64,000 bases of DNA from NCBI GenBank assembly GCA_038230735.1, contig JBBRMR010000018.1, positions 9,883 to 73,882 on the forward strand. Direction: 5' to 3'. The stretch comes from Arcicella sp038230735. GTDB lineage: Bacteria > Bacteroidota > Bacteroidia > Cytophagales > Spirosomataceae. The notes beneath the pieces are model-generated. The model saw only the letters and a program-made list of their open reading frames with translations. It searched no databases and had not been told where the DNA came from. A program made the translations under genes and the position numbers. Below are positions 44,557 to 53,203 of the stretch, piece after piece. The stretch's first letter is position 1, and every line of letters begins with the position of its first letter.

Positions 44557-45408
44557 CTAATACCGAGTATTACTACCACTTTTATTAGAAGCATTGTAAT
44601 ACTTCATGGCTTCTCCCATACGGCTTTTAATATCCGCAATACGGGTTTCATCTGACGGGTGAGTAGATAAGAAAACTGGTTGTTTTCCCCCTTTTGAATT
44701 AGCCGCCATTCTTCCCCAAAAATTAACCGCTTCGTTTGGATTATATCCCGCCATTGACATAAATATTAATCCCAAATGGTCAGCTTCTGATTCTTGATAA
44801 CGTCCATGAGCCATCATCCCTAATTGAGCTCCGATGGGGGCAGCTAATCCATATACATTATTCCAAAGATTTTGAGTAGCATTTGGTTTGTCTTTCATGG
44901 CAATTTGTAGTCCAACTTGTCCCGCAACCAAAAGTCCCTGAGCCAACATTCCTTCACTCATGCGTTCAGCACCGTGTTTAGCAATGGCGTGCGAAACCTC
45001 ATGTCCCATCACAACGGCAAGTCCCGTTTCGTTTTGAGTTATTGGTAAAATACCCGTATAAACAACCATTTTTCCCCCAGGCATACACCATGCGTTCACC
45101 TGCGGACTTTGAATCAACTCAGTTTGCCATTGATAACCGTTTAAATATTCGGGCTTCCCCACTGACTCAAAATAAGTTTGAGCCGCTCTGGCAATTTTAT
45201 CACCCACTCTTTTTACCATGGCAGCTTGCTGAGAGTTTGCTGGAACAACTTTACTAGTATCTAAAAATTGTTTATAACTTGTAAACGCCATAGCATTCAT
45301 TTCTGAATCGGAAACGAGTAATAATTGATTACGCCCCGACAATGGAACTTTTGCACAAGCCCAAACTAACGTGAGGAGGAATGCTCCATAAAAAATAATT
45401 CTTTTCAT
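44557..45408 (-). CDS. M48 family metalloprotease lipoprotein
   Basis: A 283-residue zinc peptidase. The leader FYGAFLLTLVWACAKVP has a lipobox Cys18. VVMGHEVSHAIAKHGAERMSEG carries the HExxH zinc motif, and ESEADHLGLIFMSMAGYNP the third ligand Glu, as in BepA/LoiP-type periplasmic proteases; LSTHPSDETRIADIK is the usual C-terminal motif. It probably degrades or repairs outer-membrane or periplasmic proteins. Single gene. Confidence 0.92.
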   Translation of the reverse strand: MKRIIFYGAFLLTLVWACAKVPLSGRNQLLLVSDSEMNAMAFTSYKQFLDTSKVVPANSQQAAMVKRVGDKIARAAQTYFESVGKPEYLNGYQWQTELIQSPQVNAWCMPGGKMVVYTGILPITQNETGLAVVMGHEVSHAIAKHGAERMSEGMLAQGLLVAGQVGLQIAMKDKPNATQNLWNNVYGLAAPIGAQLGMMAHGRYQESEADHLGLIFMSMAGYNPNEAVNFWGRMAANSKGGKQPVFLSTHPSDETRIADIKSRMGEAMKYYNASNKSGSNTRY

Positions 45409-45651
45409 TTTATTTTTGATTGATATATTGATTATTAAATAGTTTAAAAAAATCGTACCACTGCAAAATCAACGATATAATTTCCTTTGAGACGTAAAAA
45501 TCACAAAAAGGTTCTATATTTCTTCGATTTCACGGTATTTTTGTTAAAATATTTCCCAAATGAATATTTAATTAGTAATTGTTCATAATTTTAGGGTAGA
45601 ATATAGAACAGCATAGAACACTTGCGTATTCTCCTTACAAAACGAAAAAAT

Positions 45652-46263
45652 ATGAAAATCTTGTGTATTGGACGAAATTATGCTGACCATATTGCGGAAT
45701 TAAATAACGAAAGACCCGCTGAACCCGTTCTTTTTCTAAAACCTGATTCGGCAATTTTGAGAAATAATGACCCATTTTATCTGCCCGATTTTTCAAATGA
45801 TATTCATCATGAAGTGGAAATAGTCCTGAAAATCAGCAAGATAGGTAAAAATGTTGAAGCTAAATTTGCCCATAAATATTACGATGAAATTGGGATTGGG
45901 ATTGATTTCACGGCAAGGGATTTACAAGCAAAACTGAAAGAAAAAGGATTGCCTTGGGAAAAAGCAAAAGCATTTGACGGTTCAGCTCCTATCTCTGATT
46001 TTATTAATAAAAAAGAATTGGATAATTTAAAAAATCTTAAATTTAGTTTAAAAGTTAACGGCGAAATTCGTCAAACAGGCAACACAGCTATGATGCTTTG
46101 GAATTTTGATGAAATAATTGCTGAGATGTCCAGATATTTTACCCTAAAAACTGGTGATTTAATCTTCACGGGGACTCCTGCGGGAGTTGGGAAGGTCAAT
46201 ATTGGAGATAATTTAGTGGCATCAATTGGTGATAGTGAAATGCTTAATTTTCACATAAAGTAA
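45652..46263 (+). CDS. Fumarylacetoacetate hydrolase (FAH) family protein
   Basis: A 203-residue FAH-family enzyme. MKILCIGRNYADHIAELNNERPAEPVLFLKPDSAIL, DIHHEVEIVLKISKIGKN (metal-binding E-x-E), GIGIDFTARDLQ, and IFTGTPAGVGKVNIGD are diagnostic. Family members are acylpyruvate hydrolases, oxaloacetate decarboxylases or similar. The frame is open upstream to 45622, but ATG 45652 fits the family N-terminus. It precedes the retropepsin-like pseudogene by 8 bp. Confidence 0.9.
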   Translation: MKILCIGRNYADHIAELNNERPAEPVLFLKPDSAILRNNDPFYLPDFSNDIHHEVEIVLKISKIGKNVEAKFAHKYYDEIGIGIDFTARDLQAKLKEKGLPWEKAKAFDGSAPISDFINKKELDNLKNLKFSLKVNGEIRQTGNTAMMLWNFDEIIAEMSRYFTLKTGDLIFTGTPAGVGKVNIGDNLVASIGDSEMLNFHIK

Positions 46264-46271
46264 TTAAAATC

Positions 46272-46733
46272 ATGGGCTTAGTTTATGCTGAAATAGAATT
46301 AATCAATGCCGAAGATATTGCTTTGGCAAGAAGACACTTTATCGGCGAGGAAGAAATCAAACGAATGTGAGTTACTTCTTTGGTTGATACGGGTTCTTAT
46401 ACGCTTTGTATTAATGAACCAATTCAAGAACAGTTGCAATTTCCGATTGTTGAAAAACGAAAAGGGCAAATGGCGGATGGTACAATCCAAGAATTCGATG
46501 TGGTTACGGGCGTTGAATTAAAGTTTAAGAATAGAAGAACAAGTTGCAGTGCAATGGTTTTGCCAGGTGATAGCGAAGTTTTGCTGGGGGCAATTCCATT
46601 AGAAGATATGGACGTACTTATACAGTGAAACGTCGCACCGCCTCTCCGTCAAGAATTAATCGTAAATCCTGAACACCCTTATTTTGCACAAATGAAATTG
46701 AAAGGTGTTAGAAAGATTAAAAATCAAAAATAA
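46272..46733 (+). pseudogene. Retropepsin-like aspartic protease family, broken by two TGA stops
   Basis: From ATG 46272 a frame reads MGLVYAEIELINAED then EEIKRM, stop (TGA 46368-46370), then VTSLVDTGSYTLCINEPIQE, where LVDTGSY is the D-T-G catalytic motif, VVTGVELKF, MVLPGDSEVLLGAIPLEDMD, stop (TGA 46626-46628), and PLRQELIVNPEHPYF to a final TAA at 46731-46733. All segments are in one frame and together match a single ~150-residue clan-AA aspartic protease. The first TGA is one C-to-T change from CGA; around the second there seems to be a short extra stretch. Confidence 0.75.
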
Positions 46734-46737
46734 ATCA

Positions 46738-48762
46738 TTGAAAAAAATATTAATATTCGTTCTTGTAAGTCTTTTAATACAAACCATTCAAGGTCAAAAA
46801 ACGCAATTATCTTATCCGAAAGGCTATTTCTTGTTTCCTATCAATCCCAATCAACAAAATTATTTGGCGGGTGGAATGGGAGATTTAAGAGCTGACCATT
46901 TTCATGCTGGAATAGATATAAAAACTCAAGGGCGTGAAGGCTTACCAGTTTATGCCACGGGTGATGGTTATATTTCGGAGGTGCGTGTGCAAACCAGTGG
47001 GTACGGAAACGTAATTTTTATTACGCATCCCAACGGTTTTGTTTCAGTTTATGGACATTTAAAAGAATTTGCCGAACCTTTGGCGAGTTATGTACGCAAG
47101 AGACGACTTGAAAATCAGACTTTTGAGATTAAGGTCCTCTTGAATCCTTCACAATTTAAGGTAGCGAGAGGGCAAGTAATTGGGCTTTCGGGTAATACGG
47201 GTGGTTCGGGTGGACCTCATTTGCATTTTGAGATTCGAGATACCAGAAATAATATTTTAAACCCGTTAAACTTTGGTTTCTCCGAGATAAAAGATAACCT
47301 CCCTCCTATCTTTAAACAACTAATTATCAAGGCTTTAACAATTGATTCACGAGTAAATGGAGAGTTTGGGGAAAAGTTATTTTATCCAACAAAACAAGCA
47401 AACGGAACTTATTTATTAAATACAAATATAACAGCTATTGGTGAAATTGGTTTGGAATTATTAGCGGTTGATAAGATGAATGGTACGAATAATTCCAATG
47501 GTTTGACTTGCGTGGAGATGTTTGTAGATGGAGAAGAGTATTATTATTCACACCTTGAAAGTTTTCCGAATTCAGTTTCGCATGATATTAATGTACATAA
47601 TGATTACGCCATTGAACGTACACAAGGGAATCGAATTCAGAAACTTTTTCAAGATGATGGAAATACTGAATTGCCTATTTATAAATCATCAGTTTCAAAA
47701 GGAAAGCTAACTATTAATGATGGTAGAACGCATCAAATCACCATTAAAATTTGGGATGCCTATGACAATGGAAGTGTCCTGAATCTTACAGTGAAAGGTG
47801 AAAGAAGTACACCCTCTATTTCTGTAAATCCTAATTTATTACCTGTGATAATCATTACAGAAAATGAAGAAAATACTTTAACTATAAAAGCCCGTAACTT
47901 AAAGACCATAAATTCATTAGCAAATTTAAAATTTAGAAATTCAACTATTGATTTAGCCATTAATTACGTCAAGAATAACGAAGCCATTTATTTGTGGGAT
48001 TTGAGAAAAGGATTGCCAGATTCTGTAACCATTGATGGATTGACAAAGCCTTTATTTTTACGAAAGATGCTCATTCCGAACCAAGAAGATTCGTGGAGTT
48101 CGGATAAATTATCGGTAACTTTTGAATCAAATTCTTTGTATGATACCCTTTATTTACAGACCAATTTTTTAGGTAATTTATTACAAATTGGGCAAAATAC
48201 AATTCCACTCAGAAATGAATTTTCGGTAAGTTATAACCCTGATTTTCAAGTAGTTCTGCCCGATAAGACTTCGGTTTATTACGTTAATAGAAATCAAAAG
48301 TCATTCCAAAAGACCATTTGGGAAAATAACAAAGCAAGTTTTAAAACCTCACGTTTAGGAAATTTTGAAGTTTTGATTGATACTATTCCGCCTACGGCAA
48401 GTATTGTACGCAAAAAGCCTGATGATTTTATGGTCAGGATTGGGGATAAACTTTCAGGCATAAAAAGTTTTAAAGCCTCTGTCAATAATGAATTTGTGCT
48501 GACAGATTATGACTACAAGCGTTCGTTATTGTGGTCAGTAAAAAGCGATTCTTCTCAACAATTTATTGGTAAATTAAAAGTAGAATTAGAGGATAATCAA
48601 GGAAATAAGAGTGCTTTTGAAACAATGATTGATAGTATTTCGGTAACGATAAAACCCATAAAAATAGTACAACAAAAATCTAAAAATAAAGCCCATGAAA
48701 CTAAAAATAGGCGACAAAGCTCCGCAATTCGAGCAAAAAGACCAAAACGGAAACATCGTTAA
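46738..48762 (+). CDS. M23 family metallopeptidase
   Basis: A secreted or periplasmic peptidase of the lysostaphin/LytM type. TTG 46738 opens a good signal peptide (KKILIFVLVSLLIQTIQGQ); a GTG at 46705 would give an 11-residue longer version. The LytM domain (~50-190) has DHFHAGIDIKTQGREGLPVYA, VSVYGHL and GGPHLHFEIRD, so the H-x(n)-D and H-x-H zinc ligands are complete. The remaining ~450 residues are beta-rich domains. The final ~25 residues (KAHETKNRRQSS, RAKRPKRKHR) are very basic and are read out of frame from the first 68 bp of bcp, suggesting the original stop was lost. Confidence 0.9.
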   Translation: MKKILIFVLVSLLIQTIQGQKTQLSYPKGYFLFPINPNQQNYLAGGMGDLRADHFHAGIDIKTQGREGLPVYATGDGYISEVRVQTSGYGNVIFITHPNGFVSVYGHLKEFAEPLASYVRKRRLENQTFEIKVLLNPSQFKVARGQVIGLSGNTGGSGGPHLHFEIRDTRNNILNPLNFGFSEIKDNLPPIFKQLIIKALTIDSRVNGEFGEKLFYPTKQANGTYLLNTNITAIGEIGLELLAVDKMNGTNNSNGLTCVEMFVDGEEYYYSHLESFPNSVSHDINVHNDYAIERTQGNRIQKLFQDDGNTELPIYKSSVSKGKLTINDGRTHQITIKIWDAYDNGSVLNLTVKGERSTPSISVNPNLLPVIIITENEENTLTIKARNLKTINSLANLKFRNSTIDLAINYVKNNEAIYLWDLRKGLPDSVTIDGLTKPLFLRKMLIPNQEDSWSSDKLSVTFESNSLYDTLYLQTNFLGNLLQIGQNTIPLRNEFSVSYNPDFQVVLPDKTSVYYVNRNQKSFQKTIWENNKASFKTSRLGNFEVLIDTIPPTASIVRKKPDDFMVRIGDKLSGIKSFKASVNNEFVLTDYDYKRSLLWSVKSDSSQQFIGKLKVELEDNQGNKSAFETMIDSISVTIKPIKIVQQKSKNKAHETKNRRQSSAIRAKRPKRKHR

Positions 48763-49144
48763 ATTGTCTGATTTTGTGGGTAAAAAGGTGGTATTATACT
48801 TCTATCCAAAAGATGATACGCCAGGTTGTACGGCTCAGGCGTGTAACTTGAACGAAAATCTGCCCGCCATGAATGCCAAAGGTTTTGAAATTATTGGTGT
48901 AAGCGTTGATGGAGAAAAAGCCCATCAAAAATTCATTAAAAAGTACGATTTGCAATTCACATTACTTTCAGATGAAGACCATCAAGTGGTTGAATCTTAC
49001 GGGGTTTGGGTTGAAAAATCAATGTATGGCAAAACCTACATGGGGACGGCTCGGACTACTTTTATTATTGATGAACAAGGTATTATTTCAGATATTATTA
49101 GCAAGGTTGATACAAAAAACCATACTGGACAGATATTGAGTTAA
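48695..49144 (+). CDS. bcp: Thioredoxin-dependent peroxiredoxin (Bcp/PrxQ)
   Basis: A 149-residue peroxiredoxin that reduces peroxides with thioredoxin. KLKIGDKAPQFEQKDQNGN, YFYPKDDTPGCTAQACNLNE with the peroxidatic Cys45 and resolving Cys50 five residues later, KSMYGKTYMGTARTTFIID are all typical of the BCP group. The start codon lies inside the last 68 bp of the M23 gene. Complete and probably functional. Confidence 0.95.
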   Translation: MKLKIGDKAPQFEQKDQNGNIVKLSDFVGKKVVLYFYPKDDTPGCTAQACNLNENLPAMNAKGFEIIGVSVDGEKAHQKFIKKYDLQFTLLSDEDHQVVESYGVWVEKSMYGKTYMGTARTTFIIDEQGIISDIISKVDTKNHTGQILS

Positions 49145-49179
49145 ATTTGCAAAAGATTCTCAAAAATTAACTATAAATA

Positions 49180-50037
49180 ATGCAAATCGCTGAATTACAA
49201 AGCGTTGCGTCGCAAGTGAGACGTGACATTCTTCGACAAGTACACGCTTGTCAGTCGGGACACCCTGGTGGGTCGTTGGGTTGTACTGATTTATTGGTCG
49301 GTCTATATTTCGATCAAATGACCTTAAAATCTAATGCAGATGGTACAAAACCATTTGATATGAATGCCAAGGACGAAGACCTTTTCTTCCTGTCAAACGG
49401 ACACATTTCCCCCGTATTTTATTCGGTTTTGGCTCGTTCTGGTTACTTTCCAGCGGCTGAATTGGCAACATTTCGTAAATTAGGTTCTCGTTTGCAGGGA
49501 CACCCGACTACGCACGAACATCTTCCAGGCATTCGCATTGCCTCAGGTTCTTTGGGACAAGGAATGTCAGTAGCTATTGGAGCAGCACAAGCCAAAAAAT
49601 TGAACGGAGATAATTCTATGGTTTTTGTCTTGATGGGCGATGGCGAGCAGAACGAAGGTCAAGTCTGGGAAGCTGCCATGTATGCACCGCATCACAAAGT
49701 TGATAATTTGGTAGCCATCATTGATTTTAACGGTCAGCAGATTGATGGACCAACGGATAAAGTAATGAATAACCGTGATTTGGCGGCAAAATATCATGCT
49801 TTCGGGTGGAACATTATGAGAATGAACGGAAATGACATGAATGATGTGGTAAAAGTTTTGGCAGAAGCACGTGATTTTGCAGGAAACGGACAACCAACCA
49901 TGATTTTGATGACCACTGACATGGGGGCTGGCGTAGATTTCATGATGGGGTCACACAAATGGCACGGTGTTGCTCCGAATGATGACCAATTGGCAGCAGC
50001 TTTAGCACAATTACCTGAGACTTTGGGGGATTATTGA
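49180..50037 (+). CDS. Transketolase, N-terminal (TPP-binding) subunit
   Basis: A 285-residue half-transketolase that binds thiamine diphosphate: QSGHPGGSLGCTDLLVGLYFD, RLQGHPTTHEHLPGIRIASGSLGQGMSVAIG, and GDGEQNEGQVWEAAMYAPHHKVDNLVAIIDFNGQQ (GDG...N motif). In the two-gene form the C-terminal subunit gene normally follows at once; here it starts about 2 kb later at 52082. Works in the pentose phosphate pathway. Confidence 0.96.
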   Translation: MQIAELQSVASQVRRDILRQVHACQSGHPGGSLGCTDLLVGLYFDQMTLKSNADGTKPFDMNAKDEDLFFLSNGHISPVFYSVLARSGYFPAAELATFRKLGSRLQGHPTTHEHLPGIRIASGSLGQGMSVAIGAAQAKKLNGDNSMVFVLMGDGEQNEGQVWEAAMYAPHHKVDNLVAIIDFNGQQIDGPTDKVMNNRDLAAKYHAFGWNIMRMNGNDMNDVVKVLAEARDFAGNGQPTMILMTTDMGAGVDFMMGSHKWHGVAPNDDQLAAALAQLPETLGDY

Positions 50038-50041
50038 AAAA

Positions 50042-50072
50042 GTTATGAATTTTGGGTTAAGAATTATAAGAC
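50042..50072 (-). repeat. Left flank repeat of the four-helix-bundle gene
   Basis: GTTATGAATTTTGGG and TTAAGAATTATAAG form a degenerate copy of the ATTATGAATTAT family, facing the copy at 50466-50496 across the pseudogene. Confidence 0.5.
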
Positions 50073-50084
50073 ACCACATTTATC

Positions 50085-50480
50085 ATGCATCCTTCTATTA
50101 GGAAATTCAGTACAAGTATTATCGTAAATAAATCATACAATTTTGCTGTTCGGATGATCAATCTTTACAAATATCTATCCGAAACAAAAAGAGAATTAAT
50201 TATCTCAAAGTAAATGTTACGTTCTGGAACATCAATTGGAGCAAATGTCAGAGAATCTCAGAATGCAGAATCAGATGCAGATTTTATTCATAAACTTGGA
50301 ATTGCACAGAAAGAATGTGATGAAACATTGTATTGGCTTGAATTACTTTACGAAACTAATTATTTGAGTGATAAGGAATTAGATTCGATTCATTTAGACT
50401 GTGAAGAAATCCTAAAAATTATAAAAAGCATAATTTTGACTAAAAAACAAGCCAGAGTGCCCAAGGCTCATAACTCATAA
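50085..50480 (+). pseudogene. Four-helix bundle protein (S23/IVS family), nonsense-mutated
   Basis: The frame from ATG 50085 reads IIVNKSYNFAVRMINLYKYL, LSETKRELIISK, stop (TAA 50211-50213), then MLRSGTSIGANVRESQNAES, DFIHKLGIAQKECDETLYWL and ends at 50480. The two halves are in the same frame and match one ~130-residue four-helix bundle protein of the 23S-rRNA-intervening-sequence type, where K-Q-L-L-R-S-G-T-S is usual; TAA is one C-to-T change from CAA. Flanked on both sides by facing ATTATGAATTAT-type repeats. Confidence 0.8.
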
Positions 50481-50496
50481 TTAAAAACTCATAATT
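50466..50496 (+). repeat. Right flank repeat of the four-helix-bundle gene
   Basis: GGCTCATAACTCATAATTAA and AACTCATAATTAT form a degenerate copy facing the one at 50042-50072. The end of the pseudogene reads into it. Confidence 0.5.
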
Positions 50497-50506
50497 ATTT
50501 ATCCTT

Positions 50507-51511
50507 TTGAAAATCAAGAAATTACATATCAAAAACTTTAAATCAATTGCTGATTTAGAAATTATTGAACCCAATCCCTTCACGGTCTTTGTTGGACCAA
50601 ATGGGTCTGGGAAAAGTAATATTTTTGAGGCTTTGGAGTTTATGAATTTGTGTATAAAACAATTCAGAAAAGACATTGATGGACTGTTTGGTGGAGAAGA
50701 TAGCTTCCTCTTTCATAATGCAATTAGTTATACAAATATTTCTATTGACGGAGATAATAATGAATCTGTTCATACGGTTATGATGAGAAATGACAAAGAG
50801 TATTATTATGACCATATTGTATTAAGAAATCGCTTGACAGATAGTGAGGAACAAATAAAAGAAATTAGCAATTAATCCTTCAATCCTCAATTTCCTAATA
50901 ATTTTTTAAGGTTTTTCATAAATTCAGCTAAGGGCAATAAAATTAATTTTCAAGATGATAATAAATTGACTTTTACTTCGGATAATCTTGAAAAAGTTTT
51001 AAAACGAATTCTAAAAGAAGAGTTAAAAAAAGAAGAGATTATCGAATGGCTCAGTTTATTCATCCCAGAATTTGAGGACGTTTTTGTAGAATCTTCTGAA
51101 TTAAGTAGAACTGATACATTAATTATTAAGGAAAAACATTCTGAAAAGTATTTTACAAAAGACCTTATTTCAGACGGAACATACAATATCCTCGCAATTT
51201 TAACAGCTATTTTTCAATCTGATGAACCACAATTTCTTTGCATAGAAGAAGTTGAAAACGGACTTAATCCAAAAGTAGTTAGAGAATTAGTACATTTTTT
51301 CAGAAATGCTTGTGAGGAAAAAGGTCATTACATTTGGCTAAATACCCACTCTCAAACCTTATTAGCTGAATTAAAAGAAGAAGAGTTGATAATAGTAGAT
51401 AAGAAAGAAGGTGCAACACAAATTAAGCAATTCAAAACAGGTGATTTCTTCGGTTTAATAGCCGATGAAGCACTTTTGACTAATGTCCTCGGAGGTGGAA
51501 TTCCGTGGTAA
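50507..51511 (+). pseudogene. AAA-family ATPase (RloA/OLD-like), nonsense-mutated
   Basis: A single frame from TTG 50507 to TAA 51509-51511, interrupted only by TAA at 50873-50875. The first part has LHIKNFKSIADLEI and Walker A VGPNGSGKSN; the second part has the SDGTYNILAIL signature, Walker B FLCIEEVENGLNP and NTHSQTLL. This is an SMC-like AAA_15/AAA_21 ATPase as found in RloAB-, PARIS- or OLD-type phage-defence modules. TAA is one C-to-T change from CAA. It overlaps the TOPRIM-like partner by 7 bp. Either piece alone lacks half the ATP site. Confidence 0.8.
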
Positions 51512-52067
51512 AAATTGGTTTTATTTGTGAAGGTGATACTGACAAAATGGTTTTAGAATCTTCTGATTTTCAAGCTATTTTAAAGAACCTTAATTTGGAA
51601 TGTGTGAGAGTTGAAGATGCTGGTGGTTGCGGAAATTTATTACCCCAACACATAGAAAAATTCCGAAACTCGCTTCAAGAATTTGGTGCATCGAAAATTA
51701 TTATTTTAACTGATTTAGATGAAAATGCTTGTATCACCTTTACCAAAGAAAGATTAAAAGCATTAGCGGATGAGATAGTTATTATTACAGTAAAAACCTT
51801 AGAATCTTGGTTTTTGGCTGACAGTCAAGTAATAAGTCAATTAATCGGTAAAGATTTCAACTTTGAGTTTCCCGAAAATGAGAATAACCCTTTTGAAACA
51901 ATTAAACGTATTTTTCAAAAGGAAACAGCAAGAGGTGTTGGTACAAAAGTATTCTGACAAGAAGATTTCTTAAATACGGCTTCTCCATCCAAAATGCCGC
52001 AAACCACCCAAATTGCCCAAGTGCAAAATATTTTTTAACCAAATTACAAACAATCGTAAATAACTGA
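51505..52067 (+). pseudogene. TOPRIM-like partner of the AAA ATPase, frameshifted
   Basis: GTG 51505 overlaps the ATPase end, indicating a coupled pair. GFICEGDTDKMVLE with an E..D-x-D start and IIILTDLDENACI (D-L-D) look like the TOPRIM acidic residues; VKTLESWFLADSQVISQLI follows. The frame stops at 51955-51957 (TKVF-stop), but the neighbouring frame continues LTRRFLKYGFSIQNAANHPN and CPSAKYFLTKL to TGA 52065-52067, the usual end of these proteins. One base is missing near 51950. Confidence 0.72.
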
Positions 52068-52081
52068 TATTTTAATAATTA

Positions 52082-53038
52082 ATGAAAAAATATACATTTA
52101 CAGAAAAAAAAGATACTCGTTCTGGCTTCGGTGCTGGGATGCAGGAGTTGGGACAAACCAACCCAAATGTTGTGGCTCTTTGTGCTGACTTGATTGGCTC
52201 TTTGAAGTTGGATGCTTTTATTAAAGAAAATCCAGAAAGATTTTTTCAAACGGGTATCGCCGAAGCGAACATGATTTGTATTGCAGCTGGTTTGACCATT
52301 GGTGGAAAAATCCCTTTTGCTACTACTTTCGCTAACTTCGGAACGGGTAGGGTTTATGACCAAATCCGTCAATCCGTAGCGTATTCAAACAAAAATGTTA
52401 AAATCGCTTGTTCTCATGCAGGATTGACATTGGGCGAAGATGGGGCTACACACCAAATTTTGGAAGACATCGGTTTGATGAAAATGCTTCCTGGGATGAC
52501 CGTTATCAACCCTTGCGACTTTAACCAAACTAAGGCGGCAACTATTGCGGTGGCGGATTTTGAAGGTCCCGTTTATTTGCGTTTTGGTCGTCCAGTTGTA
52601 CCAATTTTTACGGCTCCTGACCAAGAATTTATCATCGGGAAAGCGTGGACAGTTAATGAAGGAAAAGACGTAAGTATCTTTGCCACAGGGCATTTGGTTT
52701 GGGAAGCAATCCTTGCGGGAGAAATTTTAGCAGAACAAGGAATTGATGCAGAAATTATTAATATCCACACCATTAAACCTTTGGACGAGGAGGCTGTCTT
52801 AGCATCAGTGCGTAAAACTGGTTGTGTGGTTTCAGCAGAGGAACATCAGATTGCTGGTGGTTTGGGCGATTCAATTGCTCAGTTGTTAATCAAAAATCAC
52901 CTTGCCCCAATGGAATTTGTGGGCGTTGAAGATTCTTTCGGAGAATCTGGAACCCCTGCTCAATTGATGGAAAAATATGGTTTGAATGCCGCTGCTATCG
53001 TTGAGAAAGCCATGAAAGTTATCGCACGAAAGAATTGA
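52082..53038 (+). CDS. Transketolase, C-terminal subunit
   Basis: A 318-residue partner of the N-terminal subunit at 49180. The pyrimidine-binding domain has TRSGFGAGMQELGQTNPNVVALCADL, GIAEANMICIAAGLTIGG, HAGLTLGEDGATHQILEDIG, and a C-terminal transketolase domain with VVSAEEHQIAGGLGDSIAQLL. Needed with the first subunit for activity. A terminator follows at 53108. Confidence 0.96.
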   Translation: MKKYTFTEKKDTRSGFGAGMQELGQTNPNVVALCADLIGSLKLDAFIKENPERFFQTGIAEANMICIAAGLTIGGKIPFATTFANFGTGRVYDQIRQSVAYSNKNVKIACSHAGLTLGEDGATHQILEDIGLMKMLPGMTVINPCDFNQTKAATIAVADFEGPVYLRFGRPVVPIFTAPDQEFIIGKAWTVNEGKDVSIFATGHLVWEAILAGEILAEQGIDAEIINIHTIKPLDEEAVLASVRKTGCVVSAEEHQIAGGLGDSIAQLLIKNHLAPMEFVGVEDSFGESGTPAQLMEKYGLNAAAIVEKAMKVIARKN

Positions 53039-53040
53039 TT

Positions 53041-53203
53041 TCGATGCGACCGTCGCTACGGTTCGATGTTTGGTTTTCGATGCGACCGTCGCTACGGTTT
53101 GGAAAATGAAAAATCCACAAGAAATTTAATTCTTGTGGATTTTTTGTAAATCAATCACTCGAAAATCCGAACATCGAACATCAAGAACCGAATATCGAAA
53201 AAA
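53041..53203. repeat. Two-armed CGAACATCGAA-family element with duplicated GCGACCGTCGCTACGG unit
   Basis: ATGCGACCGTCGCTACGGTT occurs twice (53044 and 53079), with TTCGATGTTTGGTTTTCGAT between; across the terminator the opposite arm reads CCGAACATCGAACATC and AAGAACCGAATATCGAA, ending a few bases before the sigma-factor ATG at 53206. ACCGT-CGCT-ACGGT is itself a small palindrome. Confidence 0.7.
53108..53145. terminator. Terminator after the transketolase gene
   Basis: AAAAATCCACAAGAA and TTCTTGTGGATTTTTT form a strong stem with a 7-nt loop and T-tract. Confidence 0.9.

Noticed and set aside
50507..52067. Treating the ATPase pieces as two separate intact genes
   Set aside because: The two pieces are in the same frame, separated by one stop, and neither holds both Walker motifs, so one broken gene is the simpler reading.
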